In this document: piece after piece, positions 46,828-59,214 of the stretch
How positions within the stretch are numbered: position 1 is the stretch's first letter
How the letters are laid out: each line of letters opens with the position of its first letter
NCBI RefSeq assembly: GCF_008728515.1
Contig: NC_044978.1
Location: 7,893,771-7,957,770 of the forward strand
Reading direction: 5' to 3'
Length of the DNA: 64,000 nt
Source of the DNA: Papio anubis
Lineage: Eukaryota; Chordata; Mammalia; Primates; Cercopithecidae
The notes under the pieces: model-generated
Told to the model about the DNA's origin: nothing
Seen by the model: only the letters and a program-made list of their open reading frames with translations
The model's database searches: none
Made by a program: the position numbers and the translations under genes

Positions 46828-47088
46828 TTTCCTCCCATATAATTACCTATTGCTTCCTACTGTTTCTCCAAATTTCTCCATACCATGAATGACCTGGGGG
46901 CAGCAGCTGGGTCTTTTACATAATATATATATACACACACCAAATGTAATAAATATATTACTGTATAGATGTATATTCCCTGATGCTTCATGCAGGGTTG
47001 ACACAGAGTGTGCTGAAATAACTCTGGGATCTTTTTGAACTCATAGTGTATTGCTCCTAGTAAATTCCTTTTCACCCACAGAAATATC
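46828..47088 (+). repeat. Direct duplication, copy B (261 bp)
   Basis: Second copy, 534 bp downstream in the same orientation. The TATA/CACA tract near 46923-46940 is longer than in copy A. I see no TG...CA LTR ends and no TSD, so it looks like a local tandem duplication rather than paired LTRs. Confidence 0.93.
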
Positions 47089-48189
47089 TTAATAGTCCGT
47101 ATTTTGTCTGTTGTGTAACTGATTACATATTAGCTGGTTTTAACACGAGCAATACTGCTTGACAGGTTCAATCACTCCTGCAGAACCTGTTCTCTACAAA
47201 GCTTTGTTCTTTGTTAGCCAATGGCCTCTGACTGATGTTTCTGAAATCAGATCTTCATAACATTCCTAGTATTTTTCAAAATATGAAAATTAAGGTCAGT
47301 GATCTTTAAAAAGACTAGATTGCTTATCTTAATTTTTAACAGTACACATAAAATTCCCTTATGTCCAGTCTTTTATAACTCAAAAACCAGGGTTTTTTTT
47401 TTGTTTTTGGTTTTTTTGGCACATTAGGCAAGGTTAATTAAAATGATAGGTTAATACTTTCAGGGTTAAAAATCTGATGGCAACAATATTAAATAATACA
47501 CCATTTGGCTTTTATAACTTCTGTAGCAGAAATAAAACTGGACAAATAAGAACTCCATGACTCTCAAAGGTGGGCTTATTAGAATAATATGTGCAGATGA
47601 CAAACTCGCCTCAAAGGAGATACTGCTCATCAAGAGATTACCAAAAACAAATTTTTTTGCAATCTTTAAATGTAAGCTGAAAAAAGTCCAAAATTTGTTC
47701 ACAAAATCTTAATATTTGTGGGAAGCGAAGGATAAGAATTATAGAATTATCTGTAAGTCATAGTAAATCTATTTTTAAACAATATACAAAATGAAAAATT
47801 GATCATTTGTCTTTGTGTCAATTATATTAAATTAGAAAGACATTGTCATGAACTATGAGAAAAACAGTTTTTCGGGGGTTGGGAAGAGAGAAAGATTTTT
47901 AAGATGATAAGATTATTTTTCCTTTGATGGGGCCAGTGCCTAATTGAAATGCTACGTACGTGTATGAGAAGCTGTAGGACAAAGTCCCCCAGAATTTAGG
48001 CACACAGTTAGGGAAGAGTCATTCTGAAACTGAAAATAGTAAAAACTCCAATCAGCTTAGGTAAGCTTAACATTACAGGAGTGACCTACACTCAGGAAAC
48101 TTGGGTGACAGGATCAAGCTGGGCAGGAGACTCTCCAGGACTACCAAGTAGTTAGAGATTTCAGCCCATCTGGGAAGGGCAAACTTATT
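47089..48189. other. Unassigned AT-rich DNA
   Basis: No repeat or gene recognised; T-rich stretch at 47393-47418. Confidence 0.5.
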
Positions 48190-48347
48190 AAAGAGTATTA
48201 GGAGTTACTGTGTGGCAGGCACGCAGCAAGGCAGTTTATATAACATAATATAACCCCATCTTTGTCTCTTCACTCTGAGGGATATTATTTCCCCTAGTTT
48301 ATAGGGGAGAAAACTGAAGCTAGAGAGACCGAGAGCAAGAAGCAAGC
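48190..48347 (-). mobile_element. MIR, antisense
   Basis: TGTGTGGCAGGCACGCAGCAAG, then GAGGGATATTATTTCCCC and GGGGAGAAAACTGAAGCTAGAGAG follow the reversed MIR core. An Alu is inserted at its end. Confidence 0.68.
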
Positions 48348-48653
48348 TGGGGCGGGGCGCAGTGCCTTATGCCTGTACTCCCAGCACCCTGGGAGGCTAA
48401 AGTGGGTGGATCACCCGAGGTCAGGAGCTTGAGACCAGCCTGACCAACATGGTGAAACCCCGTTTCTACTAAAAATACAAAAATTAGCTGGGCATGATGG
48501 CGCATGCCTGTAATCCCAGCTACTTGAGAGGCTGAGGCAAGAGAATCACTTGAACCCGGGAGGGGGAGGTGGCAGTGAGCAGAGACCGCGCCATTGCATG
48601 CCAGCCTGGGTGACAGAGCAAGACACTGTCTCAAAAAAAAAAAAAAAAAAAAG
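48348..48653 (+). mobile_element. Alu (S-type), full length
   Basis: From GGGGCGGGGCGCAGTG to an A21 tail. TSD GAAGCAAGC at 48339-48347 and 48654-48662, exact. Confidence 0.94.
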
Positions 48654-48662
48654 GAAGCAAGC

Positions 48663-49979
48663 AGGATGCAACAGTTCTTGTAGAAAATACCTACAGTGAA
48701 AAATCCCCTCCATCTAAATGTAGCACTCTTGAAAAGCTCATACAGAAAGCTTTCTATGAAGACTCAGGTGCTCTTCCACATTTTTCCATCACATCCTCTG
48801 CTTCCAGTGGGTGGAGAACTTGTCACCCAGTGTCTGAATTACTAGTGTGCTTTTCTCTCTCCTGCTAGATCCTTGAAGGGCAGCACTGTGCCTTGGTCCC
48901 CAGGGACCCCAGAAGCACACCTTGAGACCATGACTCAAGAGCAAGTACTTAATTTGGAAGGTGAAGGAACTGCTGGTAGGCAAGTGGGGACCTGAGCTAA
49001 GGGAGAGAACATAACCATGAACAGGCAAGTTACCAAACCAGCTCCCATCATGGGGACTGGAGCTTCCTCACTCTGGGGAAACTCAGGGGCCAGTGCAGAA
49101 CCTGAGAGTTAGTCATCTCCCACTCCCATCAGCACTGCTAGAGCCTTGCGCCTATGGGGTGGGCAATGTAGGTGCTGGCCCTGGGTCATGGGAGGACGGA
49201 ATGGGAAGGGGATGGGATAGGGTGGCGTCTGCTCCATGATCCTTCATACCTAGCCTGGAGCCTATTGTATAGCATCTAGGCAAGAATCATTTGTTGAGTG
49301 AGACTGTCCTTTTCATTTATCAATCAATACTATGAGCATCTGTTAGCGAGTTAGTTCTCCTAAACCTGATCAACTTTAGGCCAATCAACTACATTGAGTT
49401 TCTACACATATAAAGTTCAGGACCAAACCTCAAACTATTGCAATTTTGCCAATGAGCTATCTGAAGTCAACAGCAGGTCATCTCCTTTCACACATATTTA
49501 GCCCCATCAATATATCTCTTTATTCCTGTCCATGTATCAGCACCTAGCAAATAAAGCATTTTAGACAAAAACATCATTATAGTTGCTACACTTCCCGAAA
49601 CATTGTAAAATCTAGAAAACAGGACCATTTCAGAAGTTCTGAATATAACTGAGAAGGATCCAATGTGGCTGTTCGTTAACAGTGATAGTGTCAGATGTAA
49701 AGATAGAAATAATTCACTCTTTCATGATCTTATTTTAGTGAACAATTGAAGCAAAAGGTCCCCACATGAATTCGAAGACCCTTTTTAAGAGAAGGCCTGT
49801 GTGCATGTGATTTAAAGTACTGTCTCCCCTACGTCTGTGAGGTGAATGAGAGCAATGAAACGGGTCCACGTCACCTTGGCTGGGGTAGTGACGGCACCTC
49901 AATGGAAGCAGAGTACCAAGTGTGTCACCAGAGGGGTCCCTGACAGACAGGGTGGTATCACGGGAGGACAATGGGACTT
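48663..49979. other. Unassigned DNA
   Basis: No repeat or gene recognised with confidence; GC-richer between about 48840 and 49250. Confidence 0.45.
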
Positions 49980-49990
49980 AGAAATCCTGG

Positions 49991-50290
49991 GACCGGGCGC
50001 AGTGGCTCACGCCTGTAATCCCAGCACGTTGGGAGGCCGAGATGAGTGATCACTTGAGGTCAGGAGTTCAAGACGAGCCTGGCCAACATGGTGAAACCCC
50101 GTCTCTACCAAAAATACAAAAAGTTACCTGGGTGTGGTGGCACGCACCTGTAATCCCAGCTACTTGGGAGGCTGAGGCAGGAGAATCACTTGAACTTGCA
50201 AGGCAGAGGTTGAAGTGAGCTGAGATCGTGCCACTGCACTTTAGTCTGGGCAACAGAGTGAGACTCTATCTCAAAAAAAAAAAAAAAAAA
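49991..50290 (+). mobile_element. Alu (S-type), full length
   Basis: GACCGGGCGCAGTGGCTCACGCC to a long A tail. TSD AGAAATCCTGG at 49980-49990 and 50291-50301, exact. Sits at the edge of a MIR. Confidence 0.95.
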
Positions 50291-50482
50291 AGAAATCCTG
50301 GGTTCAAGGGTTGTTTTGTCATTTACAGTCTGTAATCCTGGGCAAGAAACATGAACTCTTTGACGCTTAATCTCTGCATGGATCGAATGGAATAATAACG
50401 GCTACTTCATTGGGATATTTTGAAGATTTATGCAAATAGTGGGCTTTGTAAACGGTAAAGCACTGTACAAACGCCACTAGTA
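50291..50482 (+). mobile_element. MIR
   Basis: GAAATCCTGGGTTCAAGG, then AATCCTGGGCAAGAAACATG, GAATGGAATAATAACGGC and GTAAAGCACTGTACAAACGCC follow the MIR consensus in order. It starts at the Alu TSD, so the Alu separated it from its 5' end. Confidence 0.72.
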
Positions 50483-51999
50483 TGGAAAGAAATAAGAAGG
50501 GATATTATTTGGCATCCTCCAAATCCCAGAGAAAAGCAAAGGAGCTTTTTGGTGTGGAAGCATTTGGCCTGGGCCATCAGAGAGTCCATTCACCAGGATG
50601 GTGCTGCAGTCAGGGGCAGCAGAGGGGATGGCAACCTTGGCAGTGAGGGAAGGAGCACCTCAAAGCCCACAGGTGGCAGGGCAGCTTGGCTTCAGCCTCC
50701 CCTCCTGGAACCAGGGCACTCATCAGGATACTGTGACAGTTTGGTTTAGTCAGAGAAAACAGCTCTGCCTTTTCCCCTCCCTCAAAAAGGTTCAAGGAAG
50801 AAACCTCAGTTCCTAGAAACCAGTTTCCAAGCAGGCAGCCCTCTTTCTTTCTGGAAGCCAGGCTGGGGGCATGAATATGGAAGATGATATCCCTTACTGA
50901 GAAGGAAGAGGAAGAGATCACTTTTTTTTTTTTTTTTTAAATGAATTGGTTCCCATTACTGTTCCAATCACAAGCACTGTCTTGGCCTCTCTTGTTTTCA
51001 TACCTGAAAATAATCATGCAAACAGCCTGTCAGTACTTCGCAGCAATGACTCTCACAGCTGCTCTGACTAGAAAAGACTATTGCTTGGTAGGCATCGTCC
51101 TTGCCTGGTTCCGACTGCCTCGTACCTGGGGTGAAGCATCTGCCACAGCGTTCCTCCCTTAGCCGTAGAACCTGGTGAGCTGTGGGTCACTCGCTCACTC
51201 ACTCTCACCGAAGAACCAATGATTGAAGTGATAGTCTGTTTGCAAATTGTGACTGTCAGGGAGGCAAGAGTTTCAGAAGGTATTGCTTGAACTGGATTAT
51301 TCTTTGTAGAGGAGGGCACATCAACAAAGAATTTTTGCGTGTGCTAAGCGGGCATTTTAGTGGAAAAGCGCCTTGCCGGTGTATGAAAATCTTTTGTGCG
51401 AGCTACTTTTAGGCTCCTCTGGTGGTACAGGGAGCCACGCTGGCTTCTGGCTCTGCCGACGGCTCACGGCTGTTTGCAGATAAGAACAGAGGCGAACCTG
51501 AACTCTACATCGTTTGTTTCTTCTTTGCAAATAGATGTATCCTGAATTAATAGGGAGAGGGAAAAATCTTCCAAAGTATATTATATTTGAAGAATCACCA
51601 ATACTGCTCTTAAAGAGTTACCCTGGTCTCCCAGGGTCCTGATAACACCTGTCAATTCGTGCTAACAGACACAATCAGTTGGGAGACTAATAATGGGAGC
51701 TTTTCCATTTCCACAGGGCTTTCCTGTACATGACCTGCTTTGTTTTGTTGAATTCTGCTCCTTGGAAGGTAGAGAAAAGAGGAATGATTGTGACTCCTGC
51801 TTTACAGGACTCCCTCTCTGGTGTTACCCAGCTAGGAAATGACAGAAATGAAATCAGAGCATAGCCTCCTGGTCCCGAATTCTTGCCATTTCTGCAACAC
51901 CACACTTCTTTCCTGGGAAAGAAGAGGAATGCCTAAGAAAGGCTAAAATTTTCCACTTTCAGTGGGGACGAAAGACAGAATTTGTGAATTTTATCTTCC
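50483..51999. other. Unassigned DNA
   Basis: No repeat family recognised. 50540-50900 is GC-rich and open in several frames without recognisable protein. A T17 run lies at about 50922-50938. 51330-51520 has several CpGs and a GATA word (GCAGATAAGA). Confidence 0.45.
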
Positions 52000-52007
52000 C
52001 TTTAGAG

Positions 52008-52186
52008 TAGTGGCTCTTAACCCTGGTTGCACATTAAAATTGTCTAGGGAGCTTTTAAAGAATACCTTTGCCAGGACCTTACCCCACACCAATTAAATCC
52101 AAATCTCTGGGGGTGGGCCTAGGCAGCCGTATTTTTCAAAAGCTCCCTGGGTGATTCTAATGTGTAGCTAGGGTTAAGATTCCCTG
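52008..52186 (+). mobile_element. MER5-type hAT-Charlie MITE, complete
   Basis: Both ends are readable: TAGTGGCTCTTAACCCTGGTTGC at the left (given in part) and GCTAGGGTTAAGATTCCCTG at the right, near-inverted repeats of each other. An 8-bp TSD fits: CTTTAGAG (52000-52007) and CTTTCGAG (52187-52194), one change. The internal GGAGCTTTTAAAGAATACC and GTATTTTTCAAAAGCTCCC also pair. An 8-bp TSD is the hAT signature. Confidence 0.88.
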
Positions 52187-52194
52187 CTTTCGAG

Positions 52195-53438
52195 TAATAA
52201 TCAACAAAACACTGGTTGCCTTTTTTCCACTTTTAAACCACTCTGGGAATGTAGTAATGAGAAATCCTAATAACCACTTTGCTGATGGCCTCAGAAGATA
52301 GTCCCTGGCCTTGGTTCTTAGTAGGGATTCAAATTTATCTAGAGATTGACTGACATGAGATGGTAAAGAAACGCTTTCATGCCTGGATCTGTAACAGTGG
52401 AACTGTCAATCCAGAAACTTTGTGAGACAAGTAAATTACATCCTGATCCCTTCACACCTTTTAATTATGTTACCTTAATAGTTTTACAACCGATGACCAG
52501 AAAATTAACACATCATTGATAGTGCCACCAACATCTAACAATTGTCTTTCTTTATTAAATAACTAGTGGCTGTTTCTTCTCCTGCTTATTTTTTTAGTTA
52601 TCAAATAATTACAGATAACTTCATTTCAAGGTTTAACTTAGGAATCCACTTGTGAATACACATCATTCTTGTGGAAATTTTATTACAAGTTAAGGCTTCA
52701 TAGGAATAAATATATGTAACTGCAATGCTTTTGTAGTTATCTACAAAATAAACCCACTACTGACAAATTTGTGCTGGATGTTTACATGAAAGATTCACTT
52801 TCTATTAAGTTCATTGTTTTTCTTGCATGGGTCTCTTTAAAACATGCACTAGTTGGCAAGTATACTTCTTGGGGGCCAATCCTGCACTAGGTTTTGGGGT
52901 CACAATTAGAATATACTCTGGATAATCCCCCATATGAGATGTGATAATGCAGATACCAAAAAGCAGGAGTGAAGAAGACAGAAGGACTTTAAAGAGGAAT
53001 TAGTTTTTCATTGAGTCTGTTTAAGCCATTTCTAAATAAACGCTTTTGGTCTTGAATCTCCAAGTCACTACACTCATTGAGTTCTAAGGCATATGTTCTC
53101 CACATTCTATGTAAAATATAAGAATATTTACAAATGGAAACTTTTTGTTCTTTTGAGTACACTTATGTTAACTGTGTGTTTTGTGATTGAGGGTATTTTA
53201 CTGTCAATAAAATATGGCATTACATTTGTGAAATTAATTTCCTTTCTGAAGTTTACCAAACATCCAAATTCCAAATCAATAATGGCTTTCCCAGTCTCCT
53301 TTGGTGGGACTACAATGTGAAATGTACATTCAAGTCCCTGTATTTCGACTTCTATACCAATACAATACAATGGTGGGAAAGACCTGATTTAGTTTCCTCC
53401 TACTATTTTTAGAGAAAAAATATTAATGTCAACTACTC

Positions 53439-53441
<3 letters not shown>
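52195..53441. other. Unassigned, mostly unique DNA
   Basis: Contains a segment (about 52440-52580) homologous to 42.5-42.7 kb. No gene recognised. Confidence 0.5.
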
Positions 53442-53469
<28 letters not shown>

Positions 53470-53748
53470 GCGATGGAGTCTTACTCTGTCACCCAGGCTG
53501 AAGTGCAATGGTGCAATCTTGGCTCTCTGCAATCTCCAACTCCCGGGTTCAAGGGATTCTCCTGCCTCAGCCTCCGGAGTAGCTAGGACTACAGGGTCAT
53601 GTCACCACAACCAGCTAATTTTTGTATTTTTAGTAGAGATGGGGTTTCACCATGTTGGCCAGAATGGTCTTGGTCTCTTGACCTCACGATCCATCTGCCT
53701 TGGCCTCCCAAAGTGCTGGGATTACAGGCATAAGCCACTGCGCCCAGT
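53442..53748 (-). mobile_element. Alu (S-type), full length
   Basis: A T28 tail, both arms, ending GCCACTGCGCCCAGT. TSD unclear (CTCTGAT versus TCTGAAT). Confidence 0.93.
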
Positions 53749-54380
53749 CTGAATCTTTTAAAAATAGTTTTTAGTGCCAGTAGGACTACTGTAGTTTCTT
53801 ATGCTAATGACACCTAGGAACTCATTCTAGTAGGGCCATGCAGTCACTTCTGAGAACTGAATTAAAAATGTGACAGGTAGCCCGTAACTTCACACAACTA
53901 TCAATGACATGGACCTGAAGTGCCCAGTGACTAAGTCTGTCCCCAAATGTCAGTGAGTGCCCAGTGGTCTTAATGCACTGTAACCTAGTGGCCTGAAATA
54001 GTTAATGTGCCTCCCTAAGCAATCTACTTTCCACCAGGGCATGGCTAGGACACAGAGTAGAATATAGAGTCTGGTGAATTAGGAGATAACTTTTCATTAA
54101 TTTTGATTTTTTCCCATTGTTGCAGGTGCTTTGAATATTAAGTCTTGCCTGGTCAGCAATTCATGTTGTTATGATTTAGCCATTTTCACCTTTCCCCTTC
54201 ATGTCATATAAAATGGGAAGAATATGACATTTAGGTGTATATATTTTTCTGGTTTTAGACTTGGACAGTCGAGATTGTGAGATTGTTATTCCACATAGTG
54301 CTGTATCACTACCAAAAATTGTTTGCTGAGAGAACTGTCTTACAATATGCATATTGACCAGCATACTTGTAGCACTCTTA
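53749..54380. other. Unassigned DNA
   Basis: No repeat or gene recognised. Confidence 0.45.
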
Positions 54381-54392
54381 ATAGATTATGTT

Positions 54393-54674
54393 GGTCGGGT
54401 GACTCAAGCCTGTAATCCCAACAATTTGGGAGGCCGAGACAGGTGGATTGTTTGAGGCCAGGAGTTGGGGGCCAGCGTGGGTGACATAGAAAAACCCCAT
54501 CTCTTAAAAAAAAAATTAGGCAGGTGTGGTGGTGCACACCTGTAGTTTCAGCTACCTGGGAGGCTGAGGTAGGAGGACCATTTGAACCCAGGAGGTGGAG
54601 GCTGCAGTGAGTTGTGACTGCACCACTGCAACTCCAGTCTGGGTGGCAGAGTGAGACTCTGTCTCAAAAAATAT
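54393..54674 (+). mobile_element. AluJ-type, full length
   Basis: GGTCGGGTGACTCAAGCC to CTGTCTCAAAAAATAT, with an A10 linker near 54507. Exact 12-bp TSD ATAGATTATGTT at 54381-54392 and 54675-54686, well preserved for a J-type element. Confidence 0.92.
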
Positions 54675-54686
54675 ATAGATTATGTT

Positions 54687-57264
54687 ATTAGAAAAATATG
54701 AAAAAGCCCCGGTTGCAAGTCCTTTGTAAGACTGAGCAGCGTGTTCAGCAGGAACTGTGTCTTCATATGTCTGTATCTTTTTAGGATGCAACAATTTTTC
54801 AAATGATGCTGTTTTCCCTGTACACAAAAGCCGTCACTTCAAAAGCCTTTGATTAATTTGTGCACAATCAAGGGCATATGAGATAGCTGCCATTTAGTGA
54901 GCCAAAGCAATCCAATGCCAACTGCAATAAACCTATCAAGCTGTCATCGAGTCAAGCTGTGAGAAAGGCGACGACGATGACAAGCAATAGTTTCCTTCAG
55001 TGGTTTCATAATTTCAATTTTTTGTTACATTTCCAGATTTTCAATACTTATAGTAAGAATGCTTTAGTAGAGAAATATTTTCCCCAGGGGTTACTATCAA
55101 CAACTTAGTGTATTGGTTTTTTTCCCCATCATTGCTTCAAGTATAGAAACTCATCAGGCAAGAAATATTGTGATTACAGTCGTCTATAAATTATTTAAAG
55201 GGGTTCAGCCAATCAAAACAGAGATCTAAGTGACTATTTTCCTCTTGATGCCTTTGTAACTCCTACTCAAAAAGCAAATTTCTGATTGATAGAATAGTTT
55301 TGAAGTTACTTCAAAAAGACCATTCTTTTGGATGGGAGGAGGATCTCAATATGAATGGTTCACATACTTCCACAGTGGCTCTTTCATGACAACTTTACAG
55401 AGGAGGGGAGAGACCAAAATAACAACAAGCAGGGGACTAGGAAGTGGAGGGAGACAGTGATAGAAGGCAAGGCAGGTAATTAAGGTCTCTCCCGGAAAAA
55501 AGAAGATTCATGTATTCAGAGGTTCCTCACATACGCCAGTTCTGGCTAAAGAAAGTAATCACTGTTGAATAATCTGTTACCAAAAAGGTCTCATTCAATA
55601 ACCAGTTTTCACTCATGCCTTCCAATGGAAGCATTTAGCACTCTGTAGACAGCCGCTATCATGCTTGACTTCATACTCTGAATATCACCTGTAAGAAACA
55701 ACATGCTAATCGCTTCTCATCAGTCTCAGTTAATCCGTTCCCTGCATTTTGAGATCTTTCTTTTTCTCCCTCCACCCGTTTTTAGATCGTATTCTCACTG
55801 CTGCAAATACGATTGTACGTCCACTCTTAATTAAAGCTAATAATCATAGGATAACTCATTTTAGATAGAATCTGGGGTAATATTTTTTTCTTGAATTTTG
55901 TAGGAGAATTAGTACAGCTCTCCTTTTATTTGCCCAAAATTAAGCCTAGAAAACCTAGAACTTCCTAAGAGCTAGCAAAGACACCCTCCAAAATTGCCAA
56001 TAGTGGATGCCTTACATTTGGAAAAGGATTTTAAAACATTATTACCTTGTCCTCAAAGGACATTCTGCAAGTGTCATACATACTTCTCATACGTTAAGCA
56101 GTGGAGTTAAGACAGAAAGCTGAATCTCCTAACTTACAGCATTAGTGGAAAAGTGAAAAAATATACTAAACCACCATTCTGAACAATCTGGAGAATAGAC
56201 TAGTTTGATAGATAAAGCCTTTATTTATACTTCAGTTTTTGTAAAGGGCTAGTTCAACAGATATGAGCTTTGAAATTACAAAAATGTAGGGATTACACAA
56301 ATAACACTCTCTCTTTCCTTAAGTAAGTCTGTTTCCTTTAAAAGCTTATAATACAGCATCCCCCATTTTTGTGACTCTTACTGCAAAATATTTCACCAAA
56401 AACTCCAATCAATTATGCAGTCTCCATTACAAAGTTTGAGGATTTTAAAGTATCAAAAAGAAACAAGAGGTAATAAACTCACTATTAAAGCATTTAGCTT
56501 GGCAAGTGATTTATCTCTGTTCCTTTATCTGCTTAGGGTTTTTATTTCACTGTGTGAGCAAATTTCTACTGACAAGTAATTTTTGGAGAACAGCCAGAAG
56601 TGGGGGGTGGGAGGGAGGGAGAAAGATCTCCTAAGATATCAAAGACCTGAAAAAAGAAACCTGATGAAGTGACATTTGTGGTTTCAAAAATAATACACCT
56701 CCTCTAGTCTCCTGCTCATTTACCAAAGAAAAGCTCTCTTGTTCTTTAGCTCCCATTATGTATTGCAATGTATAGAATAATTGTGAACAGAATAATTTTC
56801 TGTATGAGATATATAAAATCATTTTGACCCAAAACAATCCAGTTAAATGACAGAAACATGATCTATAGTTGCCTTGTACTTCCAAAGATTCTCCTGTTGA
56901 TACTACTCCTGTCTAACTGAGTATGAATAGAACCAAAGAAGAATTTGCATGGCAGAGCAGCCTAAGCAGAAACTAAAATGCTAGCCATGTGTGAGCTACT
57001 AGTATTATTCATTGATTTGGGGTTCCAATCTTCTGAGTAATTTACACATAGTAAGTCCTCAAGAGATGGATTTCATTGAAGTGATTTCTCATTGCCGCTT
57101 TCTATAAATTATTTTTATTCTTAACAGGCTACCTCACTTAAGCTCTCTGTACAGCAGCTGTATAAATACCTCTCACGCAGAAACCACTTCTTGGCAAATA
57201 CAGCAAGGCTGCTACAAACAGGTAAATTCATGTATTCCACAAATGCATGTATTCATTCGACTTA
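54687..57264. other. Unassigned, mostly unique DNA
   Basis: No interspersed repeat recognised. 54840-55270 looks like a candidate conserved noncoding block (see findings). Confidence 0.5.
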
Positions 57265-57700
57265 TAAATATTTACTTGGTGTTCACTAGCACTAAGCACT
57301 CTGCTAGGTGCTGTGGAATTTTAAAGAATAATTAAGACAGAGTTGTGTCTTCAAGAGTCTAATTATTGACAAAGGATTATATCGCAGGATATAAAATGAG
57401 AACTGTGACAAAACACCAAAGGGGATTCAAAGGGAGAAGAGATTGTTTCCTTCCAGTGGAATCTTGGAGGGCTTTATGGAGCAAGTGGCACTTCAGCTAG
57501 GCCTGGAGCAGTGGGCCAGGAGCGGGGAGTCTGGGGATCCTAGTAGACTGACATGCGGTGAGGAAAGCCACTGAAGCAAGAACGCACAGAATTTGTGCAA
57601 AGACCAGCGGGAAGTTAGTTAGGCCAGCACGCGAAATGAGAGGGCGGCTATCAGGGACTTTGGTGCAGCCGGGCTCTATGCACTGCCATCCATAGGGGGC
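57265..57700 (+). mobile_element. L2-like ancient LINE fragment
   Basis: ACTCTGCTAGGTGCTGTGG, GTGTCTTCAAGAGTCTAATTA, then GGAGGGCTTTATGGAGCAAGTGG, CACTTCAGCTAGGCCTGGAG and GCGGTGAGGAAAGCCACTG (in order, with gaps) fit the L2-type consensus. Confidence 0.5.
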
Positions 57701-58867
57701 TGGAGTGGCTCTCTCTGGAATTCCTCAGGTAATATTCCACTTGAGTAACAGGCAGAACTGCCCAACCTGGAAACTAAAATAAAGATAACACCATGGCAGC
57801 CTATACTCCACTTTTCTTTAAAGTGTCAACGTAGACACTTATAAATTTAAAATTTAGGTTGTGTCGAAGGAAGTCTAAAATTCTAGAGGAGGGAAGAATT
57901 TTTTAAAAGACGATGATATAAAATACGTAAGGGAAAAACATGAGCCTCTGAACCACATGTGCTGCCACTGGCATTCAAGAAAAAGCTAACCCAGTGGGGG
58001 GAAAGGCCCCAACCCCCTGTTCTCTATCTCTAGCACATAAGAAAGGGATATTGTTTCCTAGAACAACACCCCAAGGCCCCCATTAGAACATGAAAATATT
58101 TACAGCGGTGGTGCTTTCGCTATGGGATTGCATGTTTTCCTTGCAAATATTTAACTTATGCTTTTGTGAGCCATGGCACATGGTGTAAAGAAAACAGTAA
58201 ATCAGAGCTGATGTTGAGGGGTGAAGGCTTTTTATCCTAAACTACTGTGTGTGTTGTGTGTGTGTGTTTCTAAAGAAAATTTCTAGTTAAATGCGCCCAT
58301 TACTACTAATCATTGCAACTAAGAAAATATGAAAAAGTTTCTTGTACTTAATCTACTGTGAAAATATACACTGAAATAAAAATAGCCCAAATTATTGGAG
58401 TCTTTTGCTTCATAATTTAATAATAATAAAATTTCTCTTTCATCTGTTTACCCTGTCAGCCAAAAACAAAGCGGAATTGTTCTAGGAAATAAATCACTTG
58501 AACAGCGGAGGAGACTTTGCCCTATTTGATATGGAAAGCACAGTCAAGGGTATGGATCTCACAGCCTCGGAGTTAGGAGCTGCTCCAAGCCTTCTTCCCT
58601 AGATGCCTCACACCCCTCCTGGACAACTTCCAAGCATCACAGCTCTGGATGGCCACTCATCTTCTGTATACAGACTCCAATCCCGGTGAAACCCATTTCA
58701 TGAAATGTACTTTATATACACCTAATTTATTAAAGAGTTGCATTCATTAAGGGATTTTATTTTTTTTAGTATTACTACTCATAGAAGCTGGGAAACTGAA
58801 AAGGCAATATTGTTCCAATTACTGTTTTTGTTGATAAAAATTTTGAGAACCACAGTTACTTCTAGAT
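57701..58867. other. Unassigned DNA
   Basis: No repeat recognised apart from a short interrupted TG run at 58245-58268. Confidence 0.45.
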
Positions 58868-59206
58868 CAGGGGTCTCCAACCCCTGAGCCAAGAAATGGT
58901 ACTGGTCCTCAGGCTGCTACCAACTGGGCTGCGTATCAGGAGGGGGAGCCGAGCGCAAGTGATCATTATGGCCTGAGCTCCGCCTCCTGTCAATCAGCTG
59001 CAGCATTAGATTCTCACAGGACCGTGAACCCTATTGTGAACTCCACATGGGAGGGATCTAGGGTCAAGTGCTCCTTATGAGAATCTAATGCCTGATGATC
59101 GGAGGTGCAACAGTTTCATCCCACAATCATCCCCTTCACCCCCCATCTGTGGAAAATTGTCTTGCATGAAACCAGTCCCTGGTGCGAAAAAAGTTGAGGA
59201 CTGCTG
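58868..59206 (+). mobile_element. MER1-like (MER1B/Charlie) hAT MITE, complete
   Basis: Starts CAGGGGTCTCCAACCCCTGAG and ends AAAAAGTTGAGGACTGCTG, which are imperfect inverted termini. Internal blocks TGAGCTCCGCCTCCTGTCA, GCATTAGATTCTCACAGGA and GAGAATCTAATGCCTGATG are characteristic. Flanked by TTCTAGAT (58860-58867) and TTCTAGGT (59207-59214), an 8-bp TSD with one change. Length about 339 bp, as expected for MER1B. Confidence 0.9.
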
Positions 59207-59214
59207 TTCTAGGT

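Noticed and set aside
46294..47088. Paired LTRs of a short retroelement
   Set aside because: No TG/CA termini, no 4-6-bp TSD, no primer-binding site or polypurine tract, and only 276 bp between copies.
48320..48634. Protein-like frames containing LSPRLECSGAISAHCNL-type motifs here and in other Alus (2716, 34157, 37935, 50068, 53426, 59925, 61138, 63553)
   Set aside because: This is the well-known translation of Alu sequence and not a protein-coding gene.
50549..50921. GC-rich segment with frames on both strands as a possible exon
   Set aside because: No recognisable protein, and competing frames on both strands of similar length.
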